Shown piece after piece: positions 33,835-42,897 of a DNA stretch of 64,000 bases (its first letter is position 1; each line of letters begins with the position of its first letter). The notes beneath the pieces are model-generated. The model was not told the DNA's origin, searched no databases, and was given only the letters and a program-made list of their open reading frames with translations. The position numbers and the translations under genes are program-made. Source of the stretch: Streptococcus merionis DSM 19192 (GTDB taxonomy: Bacteria > Bacillota > Bacilli > Lactobacillales > Streptococcaceae); assembly GCF_000380085.1 (NCBI RefSeq), contig NZ_KB904538.1, positions 225,995 to 289,994 on the forward strand, read 5' to 3'.

Positions 33835-35316
33835 TTACTGATAGGTATTGTCTCTAATATCAACAAGCATTTCCGACTGAAGATGAATCGGCTCTAAAAA
33901 CCAATTCTCTGGACTCTTATCTTTAAAGCGCGTTGCCAGTGTCTCCTTAAAAGTATTGCCATAGATACTGACCATTCCAACCTTAGAAGAATGTTGCCCC
34001 ACTGTCGCACCATAAGCTACTACCTTGCCTTCTGCATTGTAATACGGCAGAAATTGATTATGGCTGATCGTAATATGATTCGTCATAATAGGAATACTAG
34101 AGGTCCAATCATAATTAGGATCAATCGCCCGCATCATACCACCGTCCCAGCCCGTCTGATTACTCGAAGAATCAAGCTGAATGGCTTCCGAATAGAAGTT
34201 GTGCAGATCGCGTTCCCCTATTTCCGTTTCGTTGGTCAAATTTGGGGCATACCCCTCAAAGGTATTATTAGTAAAGGTTGATTCCTGCAAACCACCCAAA
34301 TCAAAAATATGACTGGACATTTTATGAACCATGGTAAAGCGGTTATTTTCAATCTGCCAACCATAACCATGATTAGTCATAATGATAAATTGATTCCCAT
34401 TAACAAGATCGCTAGCTGTAAAATGAAGCCCATTCATGAGGAAATGAGACACGCCATCATAACCTGTTGGCCCCGTTGCTAAACCAAACCAGCGCGCTGC
34501 TCCTTCAACCACTAACTCTGTCTCCTGACCGCGTAACTCAACATTGGAGCGCAGCAGGATATATTCGGATTCAGGTATCTGTGAACCAATTCGATAGCGA
34601 CCTTTAGGAAAACGAATGACCACAAAGCTGTAATGGCTAGATAAATCCATTGCTTCCTGAATGAGACGGTTATTGTCCTGAGGCAGATTTGCAGCTTTGA
34701 GTGGAAGGTCATACACATAGGCCAACTGCTGGAAACTTAGCTGGTCTACAACACTCCCATCTTCCAGTTTGACTGAGTATATTTCGTGATCACCCTCTTT
34801 AAAAATTGTCTCTACCCTTGCTGCACCCGTTCGATCCAGCAACTCCACTTCCTGATTCAAGGCAAAGCTTGTTGCCATCTCTGACAGAACTTCTTCAGAA
34901 ATCCCATCGACAATATCACCATGACCAAAGTTTAGAGTGTAGGCGATGCTTTCTTTCTCACCTGATTTTTGAGACGAAAAGCTTTCAATCCGTGCCAAGC
35001 GATTGCGATATGGGCTTAGGGTATCGTTACTCTCAATTCCTTCTGGAGTGATAATGACCTGCTGCCCTTTAGCAAATTTCCCTTGAATAGTTTTCTTCTG
35101 CGACTGCTCTGCCCCTTTTGTTGATTGAAAAAGGTTAGAAGACCATTTTGGCAGACTAAAGGAAAGTCTAGGAAGGCGTAATTCTGGAGAGTGACTAACT
35201 AGGTAGGCAGCCAAAAGCAAGGCTAATAAGCTTGACAAGGCTATCAAGACACGTTTATCTCGTCGCCTTGCACGCTCACGCCGTAATTCTTGTAAAGTCC
35301 TCTTCTTTTGATTCAC
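33835..35316 (-). CDS. Membrane-anchored right-handed beta-helix protein
   Basis: The 493-residue protein has a very basic cytosolic N-terminus (RRERARRRDKR), one transmembrane segment (about 24-42) and a linker. The extracellular part from about residue 200 shows beta-helix repeats with recurring Asn/His rungs, such as NVELRGQETELVV, GYGWQIENNRFTMV, LQESTFTNNTFEG and NHITISHNQFLPY. Clustered aromatic/acidic residues (HNFYSEAIQLDSS) suggest a polysaccharide-binding or pectate-lyase-like cleft. The catalytic assignment is not possible. The likely location is the outer face of the membrane, acting on cell-wall or capsular glycan. No LPXTG motif. Confidence 0.7.
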   Translation of the reverse strand: MNQKKRTLQELRRERARRRDKRVLIALSSLLALLLAAYLVSHSPELRLPRLSFSLPKWSSNLFQSTKGAEQSQKKTIQGKFAKGQQVIITPEGIESNDTLSPYRNRLARIESFSSQKSGEKESIAYTLNFGHGDIVDGISEEVLSEMATSFALNQEVELLDRTGAARVETIFKEGDHEIYSVKLEDGSVVDQLSFQQLAYVYDLPLKAANLPQDNNRLIQEAMDLSSHYSFVVIRFPKGRYRIGSQIPESEYILLRSNVELRGQETELVVEGAARWFGLATGPTGYDGVSHFLMNGLHFTASDLVNGNQFIIMTNHGYGWQIENNRFTMVHKMSSHIFDLGGLQESTFTNNTFEGYAPNLTNETEIGERDLHNFYSEAIQLDSSSNQTGWDGGMMRAIDPNYDWTSSIPIMTNHITISHNQFLPYYNAEGKVVAYGATVGQHSSKVGMVSIYGNTFKETLATRFKDKSPENWFLEPIHLQSEMLVDIRDNTYQ

Positions 35317-35607
35317 AATTCTCTCCTTGCATACAATGACTCTATCATACCAAAATTTCCCTAAAAAAACATCCTTTTCACAGGAAAAAGATGCCTTGTC
35401 CAGTATTTCTAATCACGCAAGTCAGACCTGTATTCATAACAATAGTTTCTCAAAAACGAAGTAACATTTGACCTTATTTGTCAAAATAAACTTGTTCTAT
35501 TCTTACTTCAGAAGATTCTTTTTCATAATCATGACATTTTTTAAGAAATACTGAGCTTATTAAGTGTTGAGATGCGTATACGAATACCAAAGTTGCCAAC
35601 ACAGATT
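35317..35607. other. Intergenic region, no gene seen
   Basis: 291 bp between the beta-helix and four-helix membrane genes. Contains CCTGTATTCA (35429-35438) resembling an end of the repeat family at 45417, but no second end is clear. No ORF is supported. Confidence 0.4.
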
Positions 35608-36024
35608 CTAGTCCCTCTGATGCTGCCCCTTTTTCAATCCCAAATCCGACTTGGAAAAGCGGAAAGAACCTCTTATGAAATAACAGTGAAAAACAAAAGT
35701 TGCTAGGATTGCTAACAGAAAGACAAGTGGGAAGTAAGCCCATGGAAGTTGGAATGGTTCCAGAAACACACCGAGCGTGATTGACACAAAAAACATCACA
35801 AACGATGTCAAACACCCCTTAACAGCTCCATAACGCTCTATCATCCGTATCATGTAACCACCAACAAGAGCTCCAAAGCCAGGGCCCAAGCCGCGCAACT
35901 CCAAGACAGAAGTTTCACGGATGAAAAAGCTGATCAGGGCATTCACCGCTAATGAAAGCGTTATGTAAAGCAAAGTGTCCCTCATAAAATACAACCAAAA
36001 TTTTTGCTTCTCTATCTCTTTCAT
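35608..36024 (-). CDS. Small four-helix membrane protein, unknown
   Basis: The 138-residue product has four hydrophobic segments (about 12-33, 45-62, 70-88 and 95-115) and a basic C-terminal tail rich in Lys. The size and topology recall DUF3021-type proteins, but no LytTR gene is adjacent and I cannot confirm the family. The start follows AGGAGGAGC, an excellent ribosome site. Separate from livF by 238 bp. Confidence 0.6.
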   Translation of the reverse strand: MKEIEKQKFWLYFMRDTLLYITLSLAVNALISFFIRETSVLELRGLGPGFGALVGGYMIRMIERYGAVKGCLTSFVMFFVSITLGVFLEPFQLPWAYFPLVFLLAILATFVFHCYFIRGSFRFSKSDLGLKKGQHQRD

Positions 36025-36262
36025 GGCAGCTCCTCCTTTATCTTAGTATAGCAAATTTCCCTTAGAAAATAAAGAAAGAGTAGACATCATGCGCTCATCT
36101 CAGAGAAATGCGATGCTTCAAAGTCTTTTTACAGACCGTGTGACACCTTTATTTCCAGCAGGTGGGCTGGCTCAAGGCTAATTAGTAAAAGACTTGAGCC
36201 CAATCCGAATCTGAAAACAAGACCCTTTTTGCTGTTCGAAGTTGATCCTACTTCCCTCGCTT

Positions 36263-36973
36263 TTAGCCACCCAGATAAGCCTTACGAACTTCATCTGAAG
36301 TTAAAAGTTCGTGACCAGTTCCTGATAAAACAATAGAACCCGTCTCCAGTACATAGCCACGGTTAGAGATAGAAAGGGCCATATTAGCATTTTGCTCAAT
36401 AAGGAGAACCGTTGTGCCTTGCTTTTGAATATCTTGAATGATGTCAAAAATTTCCTGTATGAAAATGGGGGCGAGCCCCATAGAAGGTTCATCAAGGAGC
36501 AAGAGTTTTGGAGTGGACATAAGAGCACGCCCCATAGCAAGCATCTGTTGCTCACCACCCGATAAGGTTGCGGCATCTTGATTCTTACGTTCTTCCAAAC
36601 GCGGAAAACGGTCAAACACTTTCTTAAGATTAGCCTGATTTTCTTCACGGTCTTTCTTAAGAAAAGCGCCCATCTCCAAATTTTCTATAACGCTCAAACC
36701 AGAAAAGACATGGCGGCCTTCTGGAACTTGAGACAGGCCGGAGGCAACAATTTTCTGAGCTGGCACTTTTTGAATCTCATTTCCTAGGAAAGAAATTGCT
36801 CCAGCAGAGGGCCGAACCAAACCAGAAATGGTTCTGAGAATGGAGGTCTTACCAGCACCATTGGCTCCGATGAGGGAGACAACTTCACCCTCGTTAACTT
36901 CAAACGACACATCTTTAACAGCTTGGATAACACCATAATGCACTGAAAGATGATCAACTTTTAACATAGACAT
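36263..36973 (-). CDS. livF: Branched-chain amino acid ABC transporter ATPase LivF
   Basis: The 236-residue ABC ATPase has Walker A GANGAGKTS near 35, signature LSGGEQQMLAMGRAL near 138 and Walker B LLLLDEPSMGL. The short LivF form (no C-terminal extension) pairs with LivG to power uptake of Leu/Ile/Val. Its start overlaps the livG stop region by one base. It is the last gene of livJHMGF. Confidence 0.94.
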   Translation of the reverse strand: MSMLKVDHLSVHYGVIQAVKDVSFEVNEGEVVSLIGANGAGKTSILRTISGLVRPSAGAISFLGNEIQKVPAQKIVASGLSQVPEGRHVFSGLSVIENLEMGAFLKKDREENQANLKKVFDRFPRLEERKNQDAATLSGGEQQMLAMGRALMSTPKLLLLDEPSMGLAPIFIQEIFDIIQDIQKQGTTVLLIEQNANMALSISNRGYVLETGSIVLSGTGHELLTSDEVRKAYLGG

Positions 36974-37737
36974 TAGGCTTCACCTCCAAGATACGCTTCG
37001 ATAACCCGTTTATTGCTCCTAATTTCTTCAGGAGTACCATGGGCAATCAATCTGCCATACTCCAGCACATAAATCCGCTCCGTCACTTCCATGACCAAGC
37101 TCATATCGTGTTCAATCAGCATAATCGTCAAATCAAACTGATCCTTGAGCTGACGAATCAGAGCTGTCAATTCAGCTGTTTCTTGAGGATTCATACCTGC
37201 TGCTGGCTCATCTAAAAAGAGGATTTTAGGCTCTGTAGCCAGTGCGCGTACGATTTCTAAGCGGCGCTGTTGACCGTAAGGTAAGTTCTTTGCCAAGGTT
37301 TCAGCCTCCTTATCAAGGCCAAAAATAGCCAAAAGCTCCATAGCTTTTTCATTCAGCGCGCTCTCTGACTGGTAAAATTTAGGCAGGCGTAAGAAAGATG
37401 CGAGTAGATGCGGCGAACGCTGATTTCCCATACCAACCAGAACATTTTCAAGAACAGTCATATTCTTAAAGAGACGAATGTTTTGAAACGTTCTACCTAG
37501 TCCAGCTGCAGCAATCTTATAAGGAGCTTTGCCATTAAGCAACTTACCATCTAGAGTCACACTGCCTTCACTTGGCTCATAAACGCCCGTCAAAAGGTTG
37601 AAAAGTGTCGTCTTACCAGCACCATTTGGACCAATCAACCCAACTAACTCTCCAGCTTGGAGTTCAAGCGTGACATCACCGACTGCCGTCAGGCCACCGA
37701 AGTGCTTGGTTAAATTTTTAACTTCAAGTAAAGCCAT
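36973..37737 (-). CDS. livG: Branched-chain amino acid ABC transporter ATPase LivG
   Basis: The 254-residue ATPase has Walker A GPNGAGKTTLFNLLTG, Walker B ILFLDEPAAGMNPQE and signature LPYGQQRRLEIVRAL. The LivG-type DEPAAGMNP segment separates it from LivF. Adjacent to livM with no gap, to livF with a one-base overlap. Confidence 0.94.
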   Translation of the reverse strand: MALLEVKNLTKHFGGLTAVGDVTLELQAGELVGLIGPNGAGKTTLFNLLTGVYEPSEGSVTLDGKLLNGKAPYKIAAAGLGRTFQNIRLFKNMTVLENVLVGMGNQRSPHLLASFLRLPKFYQSESALNEKAMELLAIFGLDKEAETLAKNLPYGQQRRLEIVRALATEPKILFLDEPAAGMNPQETAELTALIRQLKDQFDLTIMLIEHDMSLVMEVTERIYVLEYGRLIAHGTPEEIRSNKRVIEAYLGGEA

Positions 37738-38685
37738 CTACTTGTCCCCCTTTTTTTGAAATAGCGTTGATAAGGTCAATTCTTTACTGCCCAAAAGACC
37801 ACCTGGACGGAAGATCATCAGAAGCACTAGGGCAAGTGCGTAGATAATCATGCGAATGTCTGAAACGCTTTGCAAGAGAACATTGATCACTCCCAAAAGC
37901 ACCGCAGCAATGATAGAGCCTGTCATTGAACCAAGGCCACCCAAAACAATGATAATCAGGACATTGACAGAGGTCATGAAAGCAAAATCCTTTGGCACAA
38001 CGGTACCAATATAGCCAGCCTGCAGGCTACCCGCGATAGCTGCTGTCATAGCACCAATCACAAAAGCAGTTACTTTGACCTTGGTCGTGTTGACTCCCAT
38101 AGACTCCGCTGCAATCTCATCTTCACGAACCGCAATGGTTGCACGTCCCATCGGACTGCGCAAGAAATTCATAACAAGGACAATCACAAGGACAGCAAGG
38201 CCAAACACCCACTGCCAAGTTGTAAATGGTGGAATTCCCATGATACCTGCAGCACCATTCGTCAAACTACCACCATTGATAATTAAGATGCGAATGATCT
38301 CAGCAACACCAAGAGTTGCAATAGCCAAATAGTCTCCCTTTAGACGAAGAGTAGGAATTCCTACCAGGGTGGCAACCGCACCAGCAATCACCATCCCAAC
38401 TACAATGGTCAAAACAAAGCCACCATAGGTTGGCATTTGTTTGCCAAGAATAGCTGTCGTATAGGCACCAATAGCCATAAATCCAGCATGTCCAAGAGAA
38501 AACTGGCCAGAGAAGCCCACAATGAGGTTCAGACCAACGGCGAGAATAATATTAATTCCAATCTGTTGCAAGACTTGGACGTAGTAAAAATTCAGCGTTC
38601 CCGTATTAATCAAGAGGGTTAAAACGGCATAAATGGCAATCACAAGACCAAGCCAAGCCAGATTTGTTTTTAAGTTCTGTTTCAT
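37738..38685 (-). CDS. livM: Branched-chain amino acid permease LivM
   Basis: The 315-residue permease has about nine hydrophobic segments and the LivHM-family cytoplasmic loop REDEIAAESMGVNTTKVK, which contacts the ATPases. FSLGHAGFMAIGAYTTA near residue 65 is a family hallmark. It forms the membrane channel with LivH. It abuts both livH and livG. Confidence 0.94.
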   Translation of the reverse strand: MKQNLKTNLAWLGLVIAIYAVLTLLINTGTLNFYYVQVLQQIGINIILAVGLNLIVGFSGQFSLGHAGFMAIGAYTTAILGKQMPTYGGFVLTIVVGMVIAGAVATLVGIPTLRLKGDYLAIATLGVAEIIRILIINGGSLTNGAAGIMGIPPFTTWQWVFGLAVLVIVLVMNFLRSPMGRATIAVREDEIAAESMGVNTTKVKVTAFVIGAMTAAIAGSLQAGYIGTVVPKDFAFMTSVNVLIIIVLGGLGSMTGSIIAAVLLGVINVLLQSVSDIRMIIYALALVLLMIFRPGGLLGSKELTLSTLFQKKGDK

Positions 38686-38686
38686 G

Positions 38687-39556
38687 CTAGACCTTCTCCT
38701 TCACATTTTTGCCTAAAATTCCCGCTGGACGCACCAAAAGAATCAAAATAAGCACCGCGTAAACAACGCCGTCACGAAAATCTGATAGACCAACCGCAAT
38801 GGCCATAGTCTCCAAAATCCCGATAACAACCCCACCAAGAGCGGCACCTGGTATAATTCCGATACCACCTAGAACAGCAGCCACAAAAGCTTTGAGTCCT
38901 GGCGTCATTCCCATGAGAGGCTCTACAGAGTTATAGTAAAGTCCAATAAGCACACCAGCAGCCCCCGCCAGCGCTGAACCAAGTACAAACGTAAAGCTGA
39001 TAGTTTGGTTAACATTAATTCCCATCAACTGAGCCGCATCGCTATCAACAGACACCGCCCGCATAGCTTTCCCCATCTTGGTTTTCTTGACAATAAACTG
39101 GAGAGCGACCATCAATACCAAGGAGATTCCCAGAATGATTAGCTGGACATTCGTTACAGAGATTGGTCCCAAATCATAAGTTACTGTGCTAATGGCTTGA
39201 GGGAATGCACGAGTATTAGCACCAAAGAAATAAACCATCGTGTATTCTAGGAAAAAAGACACCCCAATCGCTGTAATCAAGGCTGCAATTCGAGTCGATT
39301 GCCGTAAAGGACGATAGGCCAAAAATTCAATTGTGACCCCAAGAACCGCTGAACCTGCCATCGCCAAAATTAAAGCTAAAAAGAAGTTCATCTGAAAAGT
39401 ATTGATAAGGAAATAGCCCATAAAGGCCCCCATCATGTAAATATCGCCATGAGCGAAGTTAATAAGCTTGATAATACCGTAAACCATGGTATAACCGAGG
39501 GCTAAAAGAGCGTAAACGCTTCCTAAGATAAGCCCATTCACAAGCTGTTGGATCAT
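38687..39556 (-). CDS. livH: Branched-chain amino acid permease LivH
   Basis: About 289 residues with eight or nine membrane segments. The start is placed at ATG 39556 (MIQQLVNGLILGSVYALLALGY), where the family normally begins; an in-frame ATG at 39580 would add eight residues without similarity. INFAHGDIYMMGAF and the VDSDAAQLMGINVNQT loop are diagnostic. It forms the channel with LivM. The gap to livJ is about 300 bp and holds a repeat copy with a large hairpin, which may attenuate transcription between the binding protein and the permease genes. Confidence 0.92.
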   Translation of the reverse strand: MIQQLVNGLILGSVYALLALGYTMVYGIIKLINFAHGDIYMMGAFMGYFLINTFQMNFFLALILAMAGSAVLGVTIEFLAYRPLRQSTRIAALITAIGVSFFLEYTMVYFFGANTRAFPQAISTVTYDLGPISVTNVQLIILGISLVLMVALQFIVKKTKMGKAMRAVSVDSDAAQLMGINVNQTISFTFVLGSALAGAAGVLIGLYYNSVEPLMGMTPGLKAFVAAVLGGIGIIPGAALGGVVIGILETMAIAVGLSDFRDGVVYAVLILILLVRPAGILGKNVKEKV

Positions 39557-39608
39557 TGTGACACCGCACTTTCTAATCATCTATTTGAAATAAAATAACA
39601 CAAAGATG

Positions 39609-39759
39609 GGAGTGAGACAGATATCGTGATTTCATTGAAATCGACTTCGTTGTCTCACTCCCGCAAGGTTGGTAGTAAGGCTTGTTGCCCATGCCAACTC
39701 AATTTACCGCTGCACAGGTCATTAGGTGCTTTAGCACCAATGAACCACTACTGACTAGG
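39609..39759. repeat. Dispersed intergenic repeat, family A copy 2, with large hairpin
   Basis: Reverse-oriented partner of 3211-3358. The first 55 bp (39610-39664) form a long hairpin closed by GGGAGTGAGACA and TGTCTCACTCCC, with an inner TGATTTCA/TGAAATCG pairing. The rest holds GGTGCTTTAGCACC and TGACTAGG. It sits inside the liv operon between livJ and livH, where differential expression of the binding protein would be expected. Confidence 0.78.
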
Positions 39760-39852
39760 TTTGTAGAATGGTGATTTATCAACATTTTACAAACTAGACA
39801 ACTACTGCATCAAACTGGTCAAACTATAAATGAAACGAGACCGATACTATTC

Positions 39853-41049
39853 CTATTTAGCCTCAAGAACTTCAACACCAGAGACTTTACCATCTGAAAA
39901 GCTGATGACATAAGCTGATTTGACAACGTTATGGTTCTTATCCACAGACATAGTACCAGTTACACCTTCAAAATCGCTTAATTTTGCCAAATTATCCTTG
40001 ATGTCAACAGACGTTGATGCCCCCTTAGCAGCTTCTGCGGCCATATAGACAGAATCATAAGCCAGTGCAGAGAACATAGACGGCTCCTCACCGTATTTAG
40101 CCACATAGGCATCATAGAATTTCTTGGCTTTTTCAGAACCTTCTGTAGAAAAGGCTGACAAGTAATGAACATCTGTCGCTGCAGCTCCTGCTTTTTCGAG
40201 AAAGACTGGGCTATCAAAGCCGTCAGGACCAGCAATTGGAGCTGTAATGCCCAAATCACGCGCCTGCTTCACAATCGCCCCTGTCTCTTCATAGTAACCA
40301 GGCATGATAATCGCATCAAAATCAAGGCCTTTAATCTTAGTCAAAGCTGCTTGGTAATCTTTGTCGCCAGAAGCAAAGGTCAGGGTTTCAACAATCTCAC
40401 CAGAATAAGATTCTTTAAAAGCGTCTGCAATTCCTTTAGCGTAATCACTTGAATTGTCATAGTAGAGAACAACTTTTTTAGCTTTCAAAGTATCAGTAGC
40501 ATAAGTTGATAGAAGCTGGCCTTGGTAACTATCAACAAAGGTTGCACGGAAGAAATAATCATTAACAGTTTTACCATCAGCAGCGAAAACGAGATTATCC
40601 TGAGTACCTGATGGCGTGATCATCGGAACTGCTCCACGAGTCACATTGGCCGTCGCTGCAGCCGATGCTCCTGAAGTTGCTGGTCCAACGATAACATTTG
40701 CCCCTTCAGTAACCAAGCTAGTGGCTACAGTGGCAGCTTCTGCTGTCTCAGACTTATTATCTTTAGAAATGACTTCTAATTTCTTACCGTCAACGCCTCC
40801 TGCCGCATTGATTTCCTCAACAGCAAGGTCTGCACCATTTTTCTCAGTATTGCCATAAGAAGCGACCGCACCGCTCAACTCAAAGTTATAACCGATTTTG
40901 ATCGTTTCTCCGATAGCGTTACCCGATGCTTGTGATGAACTGCTAGCAGAACCGCCACCTGTGTTTGTTCCACCTACTTCACCGCAGGCTGCCAAAAAGG
41001 CAGCACTAGCAAATGTTAACAAAGTCATTGCAAATTTTCTTGATTTCAT
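39853..41049 (-). CDS. livJ: Branched-chain amino acid-binding lipoprotein LivJ
   Basis: The 398-residue substrate-binding protein has a lipoprotein signal peptide with lipobox FLAAC (Cys22) and a Gly/Ser-rich linker (GGTNTGGGSASSSSQASG). A periplasmic-binding-protein type I fold follows (IKIGYNFELSGAVASYG, VNVIVGPATSGASAA-type region, GYYEETGAIVKQA). It captures Leu/Ile/Val at the cell surface for LivHMGF. First gene of the operon. Its promoter carries a CodY box between -35 and -10. Confidence 0.94.
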   Translation of the reverse strand: MKSRKFAMTLLTFASAAFLAACGEVGGTNTGGGSASSSSQASGNAIGETIKIGYNFELSGAVASYGNTEKNGADLAVEEINAAGGVDGKKLEVISKDNKSETAEAATVATSLVTEGANVIVGPATSGASAAATANVTRGAVPMITPSGTQDNLVFAADGKTVNDYFFRATFVDSYQGQLLSTYATDTLKAKKVVLYYDNSSDYAKGIADAFKESYSGEIVETLTFASGDKDYQAALTKIKGLDFDAIIMPGYYEETGAIVKQARDLGITAPIAGPDGFDSPVFLEKAGAAATDVHYLSAFSTEGSEKAKKFYDAYVAKYGEEPSMFSALAYDSVYMAAEAAKGASTSVDIKDNLAKLSDFEGVTGTMSVDKNHNVVKSAYVISFSDGKVSGVEVLEAK

Positions 41050-41082
41050 TGTGTACTCCTATATCTTTTTTTAAGTATATCC

Positions 41083-41111
41083 AATATACACAATTGTCTG
41101 AAAATTGTCAA
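41083..41111 (-). promoter_or_regulatory. livJ promoter
   Basis: On the minus strand TTGACA (41111-41106), 17-bp spacer, TATATT (41088-41083). About 34 bp before the livJ start codon. Confidence 0.75.
41092..41106 (-). promoter_or_regulatory. CodY box in the livJ promoter
   Basis: Minus-strand AATTTTCAGACAATT matches the CodY consensus AATTTTCWGAAAATT at 14 of 15 positions. It lies between the -35 and -10 elements, so CodY bound with branched-chain amino acids would block the promoter. The site is seen directly; repression is inferred from known CodY function. Confidence 0.75.
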
Positions 41112-41153
41112 TAAAAAGATTCTTTGTAAACGTTTTTATCCTAATTTTTTTGC

Positions 41154-41432
41154 CTAGAATTGCTCAACAACTGATTTTTCTTGATCGCGCCAGAGATTCC
41201 CAACAAAGTTTTGATCCAAATCCTTAATATAAGATGGCACAACGCGCTTCACGTATTTTTCAGCAGACAGGCGCTCTACTAAGTCTTCAACCTGTTCCTG
41301 ATCAACGTAAATCACAGCATAACGACCGCGTCTAGAGACATAGACGACATCACCCAAGTGCTTTACTTTTCGAACATCACGATAATAATTGAGGTAGACA
41401 ACAATACTCAGTCTCTCATTCTTTTGAAACAT
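41154..41432 (-). CDS. ylbG: YlbG-family protein (UPF0298)
   Basis: The 92-residue protein begins MFQKNERLSIVVYLNYYRD, contains GDVVYVSRRGRYAVIYVDQE and ends with a charged tail. This is the DUF2129/YlbG family of small cytosolic proteins found in Firmicutes; its role is not established. GGAG lies before the ATG. In streptococci the gene is commonly near clpP, as here. Confidence 0.82.
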   Translation of the reverse strand: MFQKNERLSIVVYLNYYRDVRKVKHLGDVVYVSRRGRYAVIYVDQEQVEDLVERLSAEKYVKRVVPSYIKDLDQNFVGNLWRDQEKSVVEQF

Positions 41433-41855
41433 CTAAAACTCCTACTTATCAGGCGTATGGCTGTTGAAAATTGATGATTTCACAGCGTCACCGCAAACAA
41501 CTACTGACTGCTTTGTCAATCGTTTGTCCGATTATCGAGATATTGCGGTCAGAGTAATCCGACTCAACCAGAAATCACGTTTTAACTTTCTTCTCTAGTT
41601 CACTTTAACGGCGAAAGCCATATACACCTTTTAATTATTTTTTATTATAACAAAAAAAAGAGAGCAAGAGCAACTAAAAAAGAGTTCCCATTCGCTTTAG
41701 CGTTTTCAGACTCAGGCAGAAAACAGCAAAGTGAGGGATCTCTTTCTTAATTAGTCGGGAACTGAGGACTTTTTAGTACGTAATCAATGATTACATGTTT
41801 TGGAGGTGTGGGCGAAGCCATCATGGCTGTCTGTTCCAGCCTCCTTTCTACTTCC
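41433..41855. other. Intergenic region between clpP and ylbG
   Basis: 423 bp with no supported gene. The right part has an extended hairpin (listed separately) that can serve as the clpP terminator. The remainder is unremarkable. Confidence 0.5.
41678..41746 (-). terminator. Extended hairpin, probable clpP terminator
   Basis: AAAGAGTTCCC pairs with GGGATCTCTTT, with inner GTTTTC/GAAAAC pairing, flanked by A-rich sequence that gives a U-rich tail on the minus strand. Confidence 0.5.
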
Positions 41856-42446
41856 TTACTTAAGATCTGAGGTTTCCATGATGGCATCAATAAAGCCGTA
41901 TGCCAACGTTTCTTTAGCATCCATCCAGAAATCGCGCTCAGCATCTTTATGGATTTGCTTAACAGACTTGCCAGAGTTCTCAGACAAAATCTTCTCCAAG
42001 CGGTTACGGGTTTTTAGTAGGCGTTCCGCTACAATAGCCATATCCGTCTGCTGTGTTCCTGCTGCTGTTCCGCCCATTGGCTGATGAATGAGGTATTCAG
42101 CGTTTGGTAACATGAAACGCTTGCCCTTGGCGCCTGATGATGCGATGATTGTTCCCATAGAAGCAGCTACCCCCATAACAATGGTTTGCACGTCAGATTT
42201 GATGAAATTCATAGTATCGACGATAGCAAGGCCAGCTGATACAGAGCCACCTGGTGAGTTGATGTAAAGGTAGATATCTTTCGTATTATCCTGAGCATCA
42301 AGGAAAAGCAATTGGGCAATAATAGAGTTTGCCATATTGTCTTCAACTGGACCTGTCAGCATAATAATGCGATCTTTGAGCAGGCGGGAGTAAATATCAT
42401 AAGAACGTTCGCCACGGCTAGTTTGTTCAATAACTACTGGTATCAT
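41856..42446 (-). CDS. clpP: ATP-dependent Clp protease proteolytic subunit
   Basis: The 196-residue serine protease subunit has catalytic Ser in [19 protein letters not shown] (about 98) and His in [12 protein letters not shown] (about 123). The catalytic Asp lies in RDFWMDAKE. It forms the tetradecamer that degrades unfolded and regulatory proteins with Clp ATPases. Monocistronic, with a sigma-A promoter overlapped by a CtsR-type operator. Confidence 0.97.
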   Translation of the reverse strand: MIPVVIEQTSRGERSYDIYSRLLKDRIIMLTGPVEDNMANSIIAQLLFLDAQDNTKDIYLYINSPGGSVSAGLAIVDTMNFIKSDVQTIVMGVAASMGTIIASSGAKGKRFMLPNAEYLIHQPMGGTAAGTQQTDMAIVAERLLKTRNRLEKILSENSGKSVKQIHKDAERDFWMDAKETLAYGFIDAIMETSDLK

Positions 42447-42497
42447 AATGTCTCCTTTATCATAACAGCTACATGCTGTTTTCTAAGTGATAACATC

Positions 42498-42527
42498 ATT
42501 ATACTCTAATAGTCAGCAAAGGTCAAA
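42498..42527 (-). promoter_or_regulatory. ctsR box: clpP promoter with CtsR-type operator
   Basis: Minus-strand TTGACC (42526-42521), 17-bp spacer and TATAAT (42503-42498) form the promoter. On the plus strand AGTCAGC-AAA-GGTCAAA (42511-42527) fits the CtsR tandem heptad arrangement, one heptad being perfect and the other matching five of seven. Heat-shock repression by CtsR is inferred. Confidence 0.6.
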
Positions 42528-42642
42528 TATTTATCACGCCTTATACCTAAAGAAGTTGGGATCATGATAAACGTTGACCGTTTTGAAAAGAGTTTTTCTC
42601 ACTTTCTTTTGAAAATGCTTCAGCAAACGATTCTGATTTCAT

Positions 42643-42852
42643 AATAAGATATAAGACTGTTAAAAATCTGATAAAAATGAAAAAACAGACGATAAGTCTC
42701 TGGACTTGCGGTAAGCCAAAAATCTTTGATTTCCTTAACGCATCCCGACTAGAAAACCAGGATTTTCACAAATGAATTCGAAACACATCTACAGCTCTAA
42801 TCGGATGAGACCAAATTTAGCTTTGTGGGCGCGTTCAATTCCAAGATATAAA
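42643..42852. repeat. Dispersed repeat family Y, single copy
   Basis: Starts ATAAGATATAAGACTGTTAAA and ends GGGCGCGTTCAATTCCAAGATATAA. It shares with 22125-22316 the CGACTAG(A)AAACCAGGATTTTCAC-type core and both ends. Lies just upstream of clpP's promoter and behind the TPR gene. No ORF is supported. Confidence 0.65.
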
Positions 42853-42897
42853 GAGCATTTAAAATACGTTGAAGACTTGAACTGTGTCAATGGCCCC

